In this document: in pieces, positions 6,253 through 14,369 of the stretch
How the letters are laid out: the number at the start of each line of letters is the position of its first letter
How positions within the stretch are numbered: position 1 is the first letter of the stretch
Assembly (NCBI GenBank): GCA_021796015.1
Contig: JAJYOT010000041.1
Coordinates: 1-16,851 of the forward strand
Source of the DNA: a bacterium
GTDB lineage: Bacteria; Elusimicrobiota; Elusimicrobia; UBA1565; UBA9628
Length of the DNA stretch: 16,851 nucleotides
Direction: 5' to 3'
Program-made: the position numbers and the translations under genes
The notes under the pieces: generated by a model
What the model was told of the DNA's origin: nothing
The model's database searches: none
The model's input: only the letters and a program-made list of their open reading frames with translations

Positions 6253-7578
6253 ATGAAAAAGAATCGTTTAATATTTCGCGGAGTTTGGGCGTCGGCCGCC
6301 GTTTGCGCGGTTTTGATATCGTCGGCTCCCGCGCGCGCGGGAGGCGGGATGGAAGGATCCGTTCACCTTCAAGTGGAGAATCTGTCGAACTCAATCGGCA
6401 AGGTTTTTAATTCCGATACTCTCGGCGCTCCCGAGTACGCCGCGCTGAGCGGGGCCTTGTCCGATCTTGGGAAGCTGAATTTGAAATCCGGCGATCCCGC
6501 GCTCGAGCCGGTGGCCCGGGCCGTTCAATCGGCGGCGCAGCGCTTCACCGAGGAGAAGGTCACGCCGGGGGCGGTCGAGAAACAGAGCCGGGGGCTTCAG
6601 CAAGCCAATGCCGAGAAGCTGGCTTTGTTGGACGGAGTCTTTTCCCAATATTTGCTCGGCGCGCAGCAGGCGGGCGTGGAAAGAGCCGCGCGGATTTATC
6701 GCGAGAAACTCTCCGCGGCGGACCAGGCCGCGGTCAAGCAGAGGATAGCCGATATCTCCGCGGCTTTAGGCCAATCCCCGGAGTTGGGCGGTTTAAACGG
6801 CGCGATTCGCCCTGATAATACTCTTTATGCGTTCTCTCCCGGTGAAAAAGAGCCTCATGGACAATATCAGGGAAGTATGCCGGGACTGACGCTTTCCCAG
6901 GAAAAAGGAGCTGGCCAACAGCGCCATGACCAGAAAATCGCGGATTTCATCGTCGCCAAGGCTGCTGCGAACGCGGCGGAGAAAAAGGAGCTTAAGAGGC
7001 GTCGTCAGGAAGCGGAGAAGGACGCCCGAGTCAAGGCAAGTGAGGAGTGGAAACAGGCAATGATCAAGGAAAATCTCGACCTGGCGCTGAAAAAAGCCGG
7101 CGTCAACCCCGGGGAAATTATCGGCTGGAAGTTGGTCAAGGACTGGGGATTGGCGCGAGAGAACAATGTTTACGATCAAGAATGGGCGGCCTGGACCCAG
7201 GATAAGGGCTATAAAATCGAGATCAGCGCGTACCAAAACGACATGATGGGGACAAAAGCACTAAAGACTCGGAACGTCGAGGAAGTCGACTTGCCTCAAG
7301 GCCTTGTAAGTCCGGCGCCGCCGGCGGCCGAAACAAATCCCGCGGCCCCCCTCGGTTCGACCATCGGAAAAGCGGGGAATAAAAATTCGTGGCGGGCGAA
7401 ATTAAGCGGTATGATGCCTGTCATTGCGATAGGGTCTCTGATGGGACTTATTATGTTTTCCCTCGCGATTGCCATGGGGTTGGGTTCCGTAGCAAGTATG
7501 CCTTATGTGATCCCTATTTCAATGGGAGTGATTGCCGCTTGCTTAGTGGGAATCGCCGTTATCTTGTCGCGGATATAA
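6253..7578 (+). CDS. Exported protein of unknown function with two C-terminal membrane helices
   Basis: The 441-aa protein is not recognised. It has a clear Sec signal peptide (MKKNRLIFRGVWASAAVCAV, likely cut after ARA near residue 29). A helical, Ala/Gln/Glu-rich region follows (about 35-170), then a linker, then a highly charged helix (about 232-275, with KKELKRRRQEAEKDARVKAS). A small folded part comes next (about 278-340, with GWKLVKDWGLARENNVYDQE), then a Pro/Ala linker and two hydrophobic helices (about 387-410 and 416-439) that end at the C-terminus. It could be an envelope protein anchored by a C-terminal hairpin. It lies alone between a decayed and an intact copy of the MFS gene 5' end and looks more GC-rich than its left-hand neighbours, so it may have arrived or been shuffled in with the duplication. 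No enzyme motif is visible. Confidence 0.75.
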   Translation: MKKNRLIFRGVWASAAVCAVLISSAPARAGGGMEGSVHLQVENLSNSIGKVFNSDTLGAPEYAALSGALSDLGKLNLKSGDPALEPVARAVQSAAQRFTEEKVTPGAVEKQSRGLQQANAEKLALLDGVFSQYLLGAQQAGVERAARIYREKLSAADQAAVKQRIADISAALGQSPELGGLNGAIRPDNTLYAFSPGEKEPHGQYQGSMPGLTLSQEKGAGQQRHDQKIADFIVAKAAANAAEKKELKRRRQEAEKDARVKASEEWKQAMIKENLDLALKKAGVNPGEIIGWKLVKDWGLARENNVYDQEWAAWTQDKGYKIEISAYQNDMMGTKALKTRNVEEVDLPQGLVSPAPPAAETNPAAPLGSTIGKAGNKNSWRAKLSGMMPVIAIGSLMGLIMFSLAIAMGLGSVASMPYVIPISMGVIAACLVGIAVILSRI

Positions 7579-7650
7579 GGCGGTCCATCCGGCGGCCTTT
7601 CTTTGGAGCTCGAGATTTTTATTCGTAAGTGTTCGGTAAACCCACTCAAT

Positions 7651-7667
7651 CCCTTGACGGGCAAGGG
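7651..7667. repeat. Small inverted repeat between the 6253 gene and the MFS gene
   Basis: CCCTTG-ACGGG-CAAGGG can form a 6-bp stem with a 5-nt loop, 73 bp after the stop of the upstream gene. There is no T tract directly after it (T6 occurs only at 7687-7692), so a terminator role is weak. Nothing else is seen in the 135-bp gap. Confidence 0.4.
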
Positions 7668-7713
7668 TGAGGGTGAAAATGGGGTCTTTTTTCGCATTTG
7701 ATAAGATGGAGAG

Positions 7714-8901
7714 GTGAAGGTTCCAGAGACCCGGAAGCGACAGATTTTCTTGCTCACTTTTTTTCGTTCCTTTCGTAGCGTGGCCGCCGGAATGGTGACC
7801 TTGGCTTTTCCTTATCTTATTTTAAAAGATTTGCATTTTAGTTCGCTCACCTTAGGTTTTATTTATACTGCGGCGACTCTTGCGACCGCGGGGCTTGGTC
7901 TTCTCTGCGGGTTTTTGGCGGATGTTTGGGGAAGAAAAAAGACATTAATTTTTATCAGCGTTCTTTTACCCGTGGGATGCGGGATGGCGTATTTGTCCCA
8001 TCATCTATTTTGGATTTATGCCGCCGCGATGTTGGGCGGTTTTTCAGCCACCGGGGCATTGGCCGGGGGTGGGGTTGGGGGAGCAGCGCAACCCATACAA
8101 AGCGCCTTAATCGCCGACTTGACTTCTCCGGAAGAGCGCACGTTTTATTTCTCGGTCTTCACTTTTATATCGGGAGCCCTCGCGGCTTTGGGAATTCTTC
8201 TGGCGAGATTTTTAACGGCTAAAGAAGATTTTCTCGCGGCCACGATTATTTCGCTTATTGGGCTTTTTGGACTTATTCCACTGAGGCTCAAGGATCATAT
8301 CGGCAGCGCCAAAAAACTTCAAGGAAAAAAAACCATCGGCCAATTTGCTTTGACCGGGATTCTTAACGGATTTTCTCAAGGGCTTGTCACTCCCTTTCTT
8401 GTTCCTTTTTTTGTGATTGTTTATCATGTTCCTCGACCCCAGATGGCGGTTTATGGATTTGTCAGCGGGCTTTTGGGGGCCATGGCCATGCTGACGGCTC
8501 CTTATTTGGAGCGCAAGCTTGGGTTTGTTCACAGCATCGCACTCACGCGAGGCTTGGGAGCTTTTCTTCTCGTTCTCTTGCCGGCTGAAAAAAATTTTAT
8601 GTTGGCTTTGGCTGTTTATTTTCTGACCCCGGCGTTAAGAGTCGCTGCCCTTCCGGCGCAACAAACGGCCATGACCGAATTTGTTCCCGGGGAAGAGCGC
8701 GGTCGAGCCTTGGCTTTAAACCAAGTCGCTCGCCTGGGTTCTTCTTCCGCGGGAACCGTGTTTACCGGAGCGATGTTTAGTTTGGATGAAATCGGTTTCC
8801 CGTTCTATCTCTACGGCGCCGTTATGGTCGTCAATATTGGTCTTTATTTTCTTTTTTTTGGAAAATCCCGCGTGAAAACCGCTAAGGGCGTAGTCTCATA
8901 A
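7714..8901 (+). CDS. Major facilitator superfamily transporter
   Basis: The 395-aa product has about twelve hydrophobic segments in the usual 6+6 layout, and GFLADVWGRKKTLI (about 67-80) is the MFS motif A loop between helices 2 and 3. The central loop, rich in Lys (LKDHIGSAKKLQGKKTIGQF, about 190-210), separates the two halves. The substrate cannot be inferred; drug/metabolite efflux is the commonest role for this type. The start is a GTG; GGAG lies only a few nt before it, so the ribosome site is poor, but later starts would cut into the first helix. The decayed copy at 6049, which uses ATG at the same aligned position, supports this start. The gene is followed 32 bp later by a sugar-nucleotide gene on the same strand. 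Confidence 0.85.
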   Translation: MKVPETRKRQIFLLTFFRSFRSVAAGMVTLAFPYLILKDLHFSSLTLGFIYTAATLATAGLGLLCGFLADVWGRKKTLIFISVLLPVGCGMAYLSHHLFWIYAAAMLGGFSATGALAGGGVGGAAQPIQSALIADLTSPEERTFYFSVFTFISGALAALGILLARFLTAKEDFLAATIISLIGLFGLIPLRLKDHIGSAKKLQGKKTIGQFALTGILNGFSQGLVTPFLVPFFVIVYHVPRPQMAVYGFVSGLLGAMAMLTAPYLERKLGFVHSIALTRGLGAFLLVLLPAEKNFMLALAVYFLTPALRVAALPAQQTAMTEFVPGEERGRALALNQVARLGSSSAGTVFTGAMFSLDEIGFPFYLYGAVMVVNIGLYFLFFGKSRVKTAKGVVS

Positions 8902-8920
8902 ATTTAGTAGCATAGCTCCC

Positions 8921-8926
8921 AGGAGA
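8921..8926 (+). promoter_or_regulatory. Ribosome binding site of the UXS gene
   Basis: AGGAGA lies 7 nt before the ATG at 8934, a strong Shine-Dalgarno sequence that fixes the start. Confidence 0.8.
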
Positions 8927-8933
8927 AAATTTT

Positions 8934-9869
8934 ATGCGTCTATTGATTACGGGTGGAGCGGGGTTTATTGGGAGTCATCTTTGCGAACGCTTTCTCAAAG
9001 AGGGTCATTCCGTGACCGCCATTGATAACCTTTTAACGGGGCGTTTGTCGAATATCGAACCGCTTTTTAAAAATCCGAATTTTACCTTCATCAAACAGGA
9101 TGTGACGAATTTTATTCATGTTCCCGGAAAGGTGGATGCGATTTTGCATTTCGCGAGTCCCGCCAGCCCTGTCGATTATGCGAGATTTCCGATTCCGACT
9201 TTGAAGGTGGGAGCGCTGGGAACGCACAAGGCCTTGGGTTTGGCCAAGGAAAAAAAGGCTGTTTTCATGCTCGCTTCTACTTCGGAAATTTACGGAGATC
9301 CCGATGTCAGCCCTCAGCCGGAAAGTTATTGGGGCCGGGTCAACCCTATCGGCCCTCGAGGGGTGTATGATGAAGCCAAGCGTTTCGCCGAGGCGATGAC
9401 GATGGCCTATCACCGTTATCACGGGCTTCAAGTGCGGATTGTCCGGATTTTCAACACTTTTGGGGAAAGAATGCGGACCGAAGACGGGCGCGCGGTGCCT
9501 AATTTTACCATGCAGGCCTTGAAAGGCAAGCCGATTACGGTTTACGGGGACGGATCCCAAACTCGTAGTTTGTGTTACGTTTCAGATTTGGTGGAGGGTT
9601 TGGTGCGGCTCTTAAAATCAAAAATTAATTCCCCGGTCAATATCGGAAATCCGCATGAGATGACGATTCGGGAAATCGCCGAAATGATCAAAAGGCTGAC
9701 GGGGTCCAAATCCAAAATCGTCTACAAGTCCCTTCCGGTCGACGATCCGAAGCAAAGGCGCCCTGACATTACGATCGCCCAGAAAGAACTCAAGTGGGCC
9801 CCGAAGGTTTCAGCGGAAGAAGGCTTGAGTAGGACAATAGAGTATTTCAAGCGCGAAATCGCGAATTGA
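8934..9869 (+). CDS. UDP-glucuronate decarboxylase (UDP-xylose synthase)
   Basis: The 311-aa protein is an extended short-chain dehydrogenase. GGAGFIG (residues 7-13) binds NAD, and Asp31 in AIDNLLTGR fits cofactor selection. The catalytic set is Thr116/Glu118 in [11 protein letters not shown], and Tyr145 with Lys149 in [11 protein letters not shown]. The combination [20 protein letters not shown] is the hallmark of UDP-glucuronate decarboxylases, which convert UDP-glucuronate to UDP-xylose and CO2, rather than of 4-epimerases. [17 protein letters not shown] and RRPDIT are the usual substrate-side motifs. Length is normal for bacterial, soluble members. UDP-xylose would feed surface glycans, which agrees with the large membrane glycosyltransferase three genes downstream. 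A dTDP-glucose dehydratase is the main alternative but lacks this YWG.VNP.G signature. Confidence 0.9.
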   Translation: MRLLITGGAGFIGSHLCERFLKEGHSVTAIDNLLTGRLSNIEPLFKNPNFTFIKQDVTNFIHVPGKVDAILHFASPASPVDYARFPIPTLKVGALGTHKALGLAKEKKAVFMLASTSEIYGDPDVSPQPESYWGRVNPIGPRGVYDEAKRFAEAMTMAYHRYHGLQVRIVRIFNTFGERMRTEDGRAVPNFTMQALKGKPITVYGDGSQTRSLCYVSDLVEGLVRLLKSKINSPVNIGNPHEMTIREIAEMIKRLTGSKSKIVYKSLPVDDPKQRRPDITIAQKELKWAPKVSAEEGLSRTIEYFKREIAN

Positions 9870-9933
9870 GATTGATTGCGGTGGGCTAAAAATTTGCTGG
9901 AACTAAGCGGCTTTTGCTAAGTTATAAGCGGAT

Positions 9934-10965
9934 ATGACGCAAGACGCTCTGGCGGTTAAGGAAGGTTATGACGTCCTTGGAAAGGATCTCCTGCGGCGCG
10001 TCCATTCTCTGATGGTCCAAGCCCGCGTTTTGGAAGAGCGCCTGATTAAGATGTCTAAAAGCGGGGACGGCTTTTTTTGGATTGGCGGTCCTGGAGAAGA
10101 AGCCTTTAACGTTTCTCTTGGCCTCCAGGTCAAAAAAGGCGGCAGCCTTGAGCATGATTACCTTCATTTGCATTACCGCTCGAGCGCCATTCTTCTGGCG
10201 ATGGGAACAAAACCCATTGATTCTATTAGGCAGATGCGTTCGGTGGCTACCGATCCCTATTCCAAGGGGCGAAATTTCGTCAATCATGCCGCGATTCCCG
10301 AATTGAATGTCGTGCCGATGTCTCCGACGATTGAAACCCAATATTCGACCGTGATCGGAACGGGCATCGCCCAGGCGAGAATCAAAACCGACGCGATTTC
10401 GATCGTCAACGGCGGAGATGGCGGGTCGGCCGAGGGCGATTTCCATTCCTGTCTGGTTTGGGCCAATCGCCCGGCGCTTCCCTTGCCCGTCTTGATTATC
10501 GTCGTCAACAATGGTTACGCGATTTCTACTCCCGAGCCGACCCAGCACGGCGAACGCCATATCGCGGATTGGGGCCGCGTTTTCAATATGCCGTCTAAAA
10601 CTATCAACGGCAACGACCCCGTCGAATCTTATTTGGCGATTAAAGAGGCGATGGCCTATTGCCGCAAGGAGCGAAAACCCTATTTGTTGGAAGCGATGGC
10701 CAGCCGCTTGAACGGCCACTCTTCTTCTTCCGGCGCTAACCGCGTTTCAGAGCCCGATTGCATCGCCCTTTTTGAGGCCGAACTTAAAAAACGCGGCTTG
10801 ATGAGTCAAGATGAAATAGCCCGCGTGTGGGATGAAGCTCTTAAATCCATTGACCGCGATCAGCAGCAAGTCAAGACCGAGCCGTTCCCGAAGCCGGAAA
10901 CGATTTGGGAAGACGTTTTCGCCGATGGCTTGCCCGAGTCTTATCCCACGAAGGGGGGCAGCTGA
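9934..10965 (+). CDS. 2-oxoacid dehydrogenase E1 component, alpha subunit
   Basis: The alpha subunit of a thiamine-diphosphate (ThDP) dependent pyruvate or branched-chain 2-oxoacid dehydrogenase E1. The ThDP/Mg motif is clear: GDGGSAEGDF at 161-170 and ending in VVNNGYAIST (Asn192-Asn193) about 30 residues later. LHYRSSAILLAMG (Tyr81-Arg82) matches the substrate-side YR motif. The 343-aa length is usual. The overall pattern (IGTGIAQA, the STPEPTQHGE loop, the C-terminal ANRVSEPDCI) looks closer to the branched-chain/generic E1 group than to classical PdhA, but the substrate is not certain. It starts 64 bp after the decarboxylase gene; its TGA overlaps the beta-subunit ATG by one base. No E2 (lipoyl acyltransferase) or E3 gene is in the window, so they must be elsewhere. 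Confidence 0.9.
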   Translation: MTQDALAVKEGYDVLGKDLLRRVHSLMVQARVLEERLIKMSKSGDGFFWIGGPGEEAFNVSLGLQVKKGGSLEHDYLHLHYRSSAILLAMGTKPIDSIRQMRSVATDPYSKGRNFVNHAAIPELNVVPMSPTIETQYSTVIGTGIAQARIKTDAISIVNGGDGGSAEGDFHSCLVWANRPALPLPVLIIVVNNGYAISTPEPTQHGERHIADWGRVFNMPSKTINGNDPVESYLAIKEAMAYCRKERKPYLLEAMASRLNGHSSSSGANRVSEPDCIALFEAELKKRGLMSQDEIARVWDEALKSIDRDQQQVKTEPFPKPETIWEDVFADGLPESYPTKGGS

Positions 10966-12023
10966 TGGCGAATATGGCGCAGGCCATTCGGATGGCCCTT
11001 CATTACGGCGAGGAAAATCTGGGCGTCAAGGAAATTTTCGGAGAAGACGTCGGCGCGCCCTTGGGCGGGGTGTTTACCGCGACCCAAGGTCTTAAAACCG
11101 CCTGGAATTCCCCCTTGGATGAGCGCGGCATTGTCGGCGCGGCCTTGGGACTGGCTTGGGCGGGGTCGCGGCCGGTGGCTGAAATTCAATTTGTCGATTA
11201 TATTTTCAACGTCATTGATCTTCTGAAATTGTGCGGAAATTCCTGTTGGACTTCCGGCGGAAAATACAAGACTCCGATGGTTTTGATGACGCCGACGGGG
11301 TCCGGCATTCACGGCTCGGTTTATCATTCCCATTCTTTCGATTCCATCGCCTCCAAAATTCACGGCATGAAGGTCGTCTGTCCCTCGACCCCTATTGACG
11401 CTTACGGCTTGATGTTGGCCTCGATTAAAGACGACAACCCGGTTTTGTTTCTCAAGCCCAAGGCCTTGTTGAGAACTAAAGGCGAGGAACTTATTCCCGG
11501 CGAACCCGCCGATGAAAAGACGCTGAAGGCCGGAATCGACGCCCCCATCGGAGACCGCAGTCAGTGGGCTCCCAAATGGCCGGCTTTGAAAGAGTATCTC
11601 GTGCCCATCGGCCAAGCCAAAATTTCAAAACCCGGAAAAGACGCGACCGTCGTCACCCATGGGCGTATGGCGCCGATAGCCCTTGAGGCCGCCAAGGAAT
11701 TGTCCGCTTCCGGGGAAGGGGATATTGAGGTCATCGACATGCGGACCTTGATTCCTTACGATTGGGCCGCGATAAGGGACTCAATTCGGAAAACCGGCCG
11801 CGTCCTGTTCTTAAACGAGGAAACGGAGATCTCGAATTTCGGAGAGCATTTGTTTCGGCGGACGATAGACGAATTATTCTACGAGCTCAAAACCCGCCCG
11901 CGTCTTCTCTGCGGGAAGGCCACCCCCGGAATCAGCTTGTCTCCCAATCTGGAATATTTCACGGTTCCCCAAAAAGCGGACGTCTTGCGCGGCATCCGGG
12001 AGCTTCTCTCCGAAGAAGCTTGA
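10965..12023 (+). CDS. 2-oxoacid dehydrogenase E1 component, beta subunit
   Basis: Partner of the alpha subunit; together they form the alpha2beta2 E1 that decarboxylates a 2-oxoacid and passes the acyl group to lipoyl-E2. The start is the ATG in TGATG, preceded by a G-rich AAGGGGGG; the longer upstream reading runs into the alpha gene. Motifs: MALHYGEENLGVKEIFGEDV at the start, then GGVFTATQGL, AEIQFVDYIFNVIDLL, the catalytic-histidine region GSVYHSHSFD (His121/His123), and DDNPVLFLKPKALLR (156-170). The C-terminal transketolase domain has DATVVTHGRMAPIALEAAKE and VIDMRTLIPYDW. At 352 aa it is about 25 residues longer than usual, owing to an insertion around 171-208 (DEKTLKAGIDAPIGDRSQW). 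Its stop overlaps the next start. Confidence 0.9.
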   Translation: MANMAQAIRMALHYGEENLGVKEIFGEDVGAPLGGVFTATQGLKTAWNSPLDERGIVGAALGLAWAGSRPVAEIQFVDYIFNVIDLLKLCGNSCWTSGGKYKTPMVLMTPTGSGIHGSVYHSHSFDSIASKIHGMKVVCPSTPIDAYGLMLASIKDDNPVLFLKPKALLRTKGEELIPGEPADEKTLKAGIDAPIGDRSQWAPKWPALKEYLVPIGQAKISKPGKDATVVTHGRMAPIALEAAKELSASGEGDIEVIDMRTLIPYDWAAIRDSIRKTGRVLFLNEETEISNFGEHLFRRTIDELFYELKTRPRLLCGKATPGISLSPNLEYFTVPQKADVLRGIRELLSEEA

Positions 12024-14134
12024 AGAAGTTTCTTACCGTTGTCAGGAAGATTTCCACTTCTCCGACCGCCGCGACGATCATCGTCTCCATTTGGTTTTTC
12101 ATCTGCATCGCCCATTTTCTATCCGGATATTCTTGGTTTCCTCCCTTGGAAATCTTGACTCCGGAGATGCTGCGAAGAACTCTGGACTTATCGTCGTCCT
12201 TGGCTTTTTTCTGCTGGGCCGCTTGGAGCCTGGGTTATTGGTTTTTAAGATTCTTTGAGCCCCAAGACGAAACTCCCACCGAACAATTTCTCTTGACCAT
12301 GGGACTCGGGCTGGGTGGTTTGGGGTTGATTGCTTTCGGATTGGGTCTTTCCGGCCGCCTTCGGCCCGTTTTCATGTTCGGCATCCTCGTTTTTCTCTGC
12401 GGCCTCGGATGCGCGCCGATGGCCAAAGGCCTTTGCCGCGTTGCGAAAAATTTAAAGGATCGCCGAAAATTTCGGGGCGAGAAAAACAGCTCCCATAATC
12501 TTCTTCTCGCGGCTCCGATCTTGATTCTGGCCGTCTATGGGTTCTATGACTTATTGATTTCCCTGGGTCCCAACAGTTTTTACGACAGCTTGGTCTATCA
12601 CACGGCTTTGCCCGATCTCTATCTTCGCCGCGCCCGCATTTTCCCCACTCCTTTCAACGTTTATTCCGGCATCCCCGGCGGCATCGAGATGTTGTATTTA
12701 TGGCTTCTTCCGCTGGATCCCGGCGGATCCCTTTGCCAAATTCTGCATTGGAGCCTGGGGCTTTTCACGGCGGCGACGATCCTTGCCCTGGGAAAAAGAA
12801 TCAGCTCATGGGTTGACGGATTGTGGGCGGCGGCCATTTTTTATTCCGCGCCGATGGTTCTCATCATCGGCCATAAGGCGGGGGTGGAGCTGGGGTCCAG
12901 CTTTTATTTGGCCCTCGCTTTGTTGTCCTTATTTCTCTACGACCAGGACAAAAGATTCTCCCGGCTTTTATTGACGGGGATTTTCGCGGGGTTCGCGCTC
13001 GGAACCAAATACCAAATGGTTCTGCTACTGCCGGCGGTCGCGGCTTTTCTCATTGACCGTCTGGGGTTTTCCCGAGGTTGGCGGGCTTTTCTTTGGACGC
13101 TTTTCCCGGCCCTCGCCGTCGCCTCTCCCTGGGGAATCAAGAACATCGCGTTTTACGGAAATCCCATTTATCCGTTTTTAGACCGATTTTTTTCCTCTTC
13201 AAGCGTTATCGAGCCGTGGCATTTGGCCTCATCCGCCCATTCGCGCTTTCTCCCCGGATATTTCGGAACCTGGGCCGAAGCGCGGGATTTCGCCGTTCAT
13301 CTATGGTCCTACTCCTCCTGGGGAGAACTCGACAATCTTCTTTCCCCGATTTATCTGGCGGTTTTGCCGCTTTTCATTTTTTTCCATCCCCGCCGCTTGG
13401 TCCGCTCGCTTTTGATTTTCACGGCGGTCATTTGGATTCCGATGAATGTCCTCAGCGGCTTGGCGCGGTTCAGCATTCCCGCCTTGGTTCCCTTCAGCCT
13501 GGCCCTAGCCTTGGCGCTGCCGGATTTTCCGAACCCCGTTCGGACCGCGACCCGCTGTGCCTTATGCTTGATGTTCTGCCTGGGCGGACTTGTCGCCTAT
13601 AATCTTTCCGGGATGGGCGATTACTGGCAAGCCCTTAAAAGCCCCAAGGCCTCATCCGAATATCTTGCCGAAGAACATCCCGGTTATCCCAATCCTCCCT
13701 ACTCCGCTTTTCAATGGGCGAACTCCCATTTGCCGCCCAAGGCCGAGGTTTTGCTGATAGGCGATGAAAGGCCGTTCTATTTGGAGAGAAACAGGTTGGC
13801 CGCGAGCCTTTACGTTCGCCAGCCTCTTCTTGCGTTTATCGACGAATCCTCCTCCGGCGCGGAGCTCTATCAAAAATTCGTCAAGGCGGGGATCACGCAT
13901 GTTCTCATCAATAAGGAAGAATACCTGCGCACCCAGGATCCCCTCGATTTGACTCCCTCAAAAAAACGGATTCTCGATTCTTTCTGGAAAAAGCGCCTTC
14001 GGCTCATCCATGTCGATCCGGGAACGACCGAAAAAGACGATTGGGATTTCGCCTTCTACCGCCTTGAGCGCTCGGTCAATCCCAAATTTCAAAGCTCCGT
14101 GCCGTATTTCTTGATTCAAAAACCAATTCCCTAA
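12020..14134 (+). CDS. GT-C family membrane glycosyltransferase (ArnT/PMT-like)
   Basis: The 704-aa product has about a dozen membrane helices over residues 17-540 and a soluble C-terminal domain (about 550-704), the layout of GT-C enzymes, which use lipid-phosphate sugars on the outer face of the inner membrane. The first large loop, PNSFYDSLVYHTALPDLYLR (184-203), carries an acidic residue (Asp189) where family members have a catalytic Asp; KNIAFYGNPIYPFLDRFF (374-391) is also typical. The soluble domain includes FQWANSHLPPKAEVLLIGDE. The start is TTG at 12020, overlapping the beta-subunit TGA (TTGA); the longer upstream reading runs through the E1 gene and the first ATG inside would delete helix 1. 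Donor and acceptor are unknown. A link with UDP-xylose synthesis upstream is possible but unproved. Confidence 0.8.
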   Translation: MKKFLTVVRKISTSPTAATIIVSIWFFICIAHFLSGYSWFPPLEILTPEMLRRTLDLSSSLAFFCWAAWSLGYWFLRFFEPQDETPTEQFLLTMGLGLGGLGLIAFGLGLSGRLRPVFMFGILVFLCGLGCAPMAKGLCRVAKNLKDRRKFRGEKNSSHNLLLAAPILILAVYGFYDLLISLGPNSFYDSLVYHTALPDLYLRRARIFPTPFNVYSGIPGGIEMLYLWLLPLDPGGSLCQILHWSLGLFTAATILALGKRISSWVDGLWAAAIFYSAPMVLIIGHKAGVELGSSFYLALALLSLFLYDQDKRFSRLLLTGIFAGFALGTKYQMVLLLPAVAAFLIDRLGFSRGWRAFLWTLFPALAVASPWGIKNIAFYGNPIYPFLDRFFSSSSVIEPWHLASSAHSRFLPGYFGTWAEARDFAVHLWSYSSWGELDNLLSPIYLAVLPLFIFFHPRRLVRSLLIFTAVIWIPMNVLSGLARFSIPALVPFSLALALALPDFPNPVRTATRCALCLMFCLGGLVAYNLSGMGDYWQALKSPKASSEYLAEEHPGYPNPPYSAFQWANSHLPPKAEVLLIGDERPFYLERNRLAASLYVRQPLLAFIDESSSGAELYQKFVKAGITHVLINKEEYLRTQDPLDLTPSKKRILDSFWKKRLRLIHVDPGTTEKDDWDFAFYRLERSVNPKFQSSVPYFLIQKPIP

Positions 14135-14191
14135 CTTTTCTAGTATAGTGATTCGAAAATCCTTTTATATTCGTCACCCCGGCAAGTCAAA

Positions 14192-14247
14192 TGTAAAGAA
14201 GCGTTGGAGTCACTACACTAATGTAGTGTCCCTAACGCTTCTTTACA
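14192..14247. repeat. Long inverted repeat inside the MITE (possible bidirectional terminator)
   Basis: TGTAAAGAAGCGTT at 14192-14205 pairs with AACGCTTCTTTACA at 14234-14247 without mismatch, and an inner CACTACA pairs with TGTAGTG around a short loop; only about five positions between them are unpaired. Lying between two convergent genes, it could stop transcription from both sides, although no T tract follows. Confidence 0.75.
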
Positions 14248-14255
14248 ATGACTCG

Positions 14256-14284
14256 TCGTCATTCCGACGAAAGTCGGAATCCAG
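14256..14284 (+). repeat. 29-nt hairpin unit, copy 1
   Basis: ATTCCGAC-GAAA-GTCGGAAT (14261-14280) is a perfect 8-bp stem with a GAAA loop, flanked by TCGTC and CCAG. The pattern resembles the common dispersed intergenic hairpin repeats of the GTCATTCC...GGAATCCAG type. Confidence 0.75.
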
Positions 14285-14340
14285 AGCGCACGATTCCGTC
14301 CCATCCGCTTTCGCGATCAATATTACGGCTACACGGGAGC

Positions 14341-14369
14341 CTGGACCCCGGCTTTCGCCGGGGTGACGA
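14341..14369 (-). repeat. 29-nt hairpin unit, copy 2 (inverted)
   Basis: Read on the - strand this is the same unit as 14256-14284, with stem ACCCCGGC/GCCGGGGT and loop GAAA. It differs from copy 1 at six stem positions that all come as compensated pairs, so both hairpins stay perfect. It overlaps the right terminal inverted repeat; a partial third copy (TCGTCACCCCGGC) lies in the left terminal repeat at 14171-14183. Confidence 0.75.

Noticed and set aside
9894..9928. TTGCTG and TATAAG as a promoter for the E1 alpha gene
   Set aside because: The spacing is 23 bp and the -10-like box lies only 5 nt from the ATG, so the boxes do not form a sensible promoter.
9922..10719. A 265-codon - strand open frame opposite E1 alpha
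   Set aside because: The + strand carries a complete ThDP-binding E1 alpha; the antisense frame is rich in Arg, His and Gly as expected for a shadow.
11762..12019. Upstream extension of the GT-C glycosyltransferase frame
   Set aside because: It lies within the E1 beta coding sequence in another frame and gives an arginine-rich, non-natural sequence; the membrane protein begins at the TTG at 12020.
14192..14284. Possible CRISPR-like or integron-like repeat array
   Set aside because: There are only two or three non-identical palindromic units in mixed orientation with no regular spacers and no cas or integrase gene.
14148..14366. A 72-codon + strand open frame inside the repeat element
   Set aside because: It is read across inverted repeats and hairpins, has no plausible protein character or ribosome site, and is explained by the MITE.
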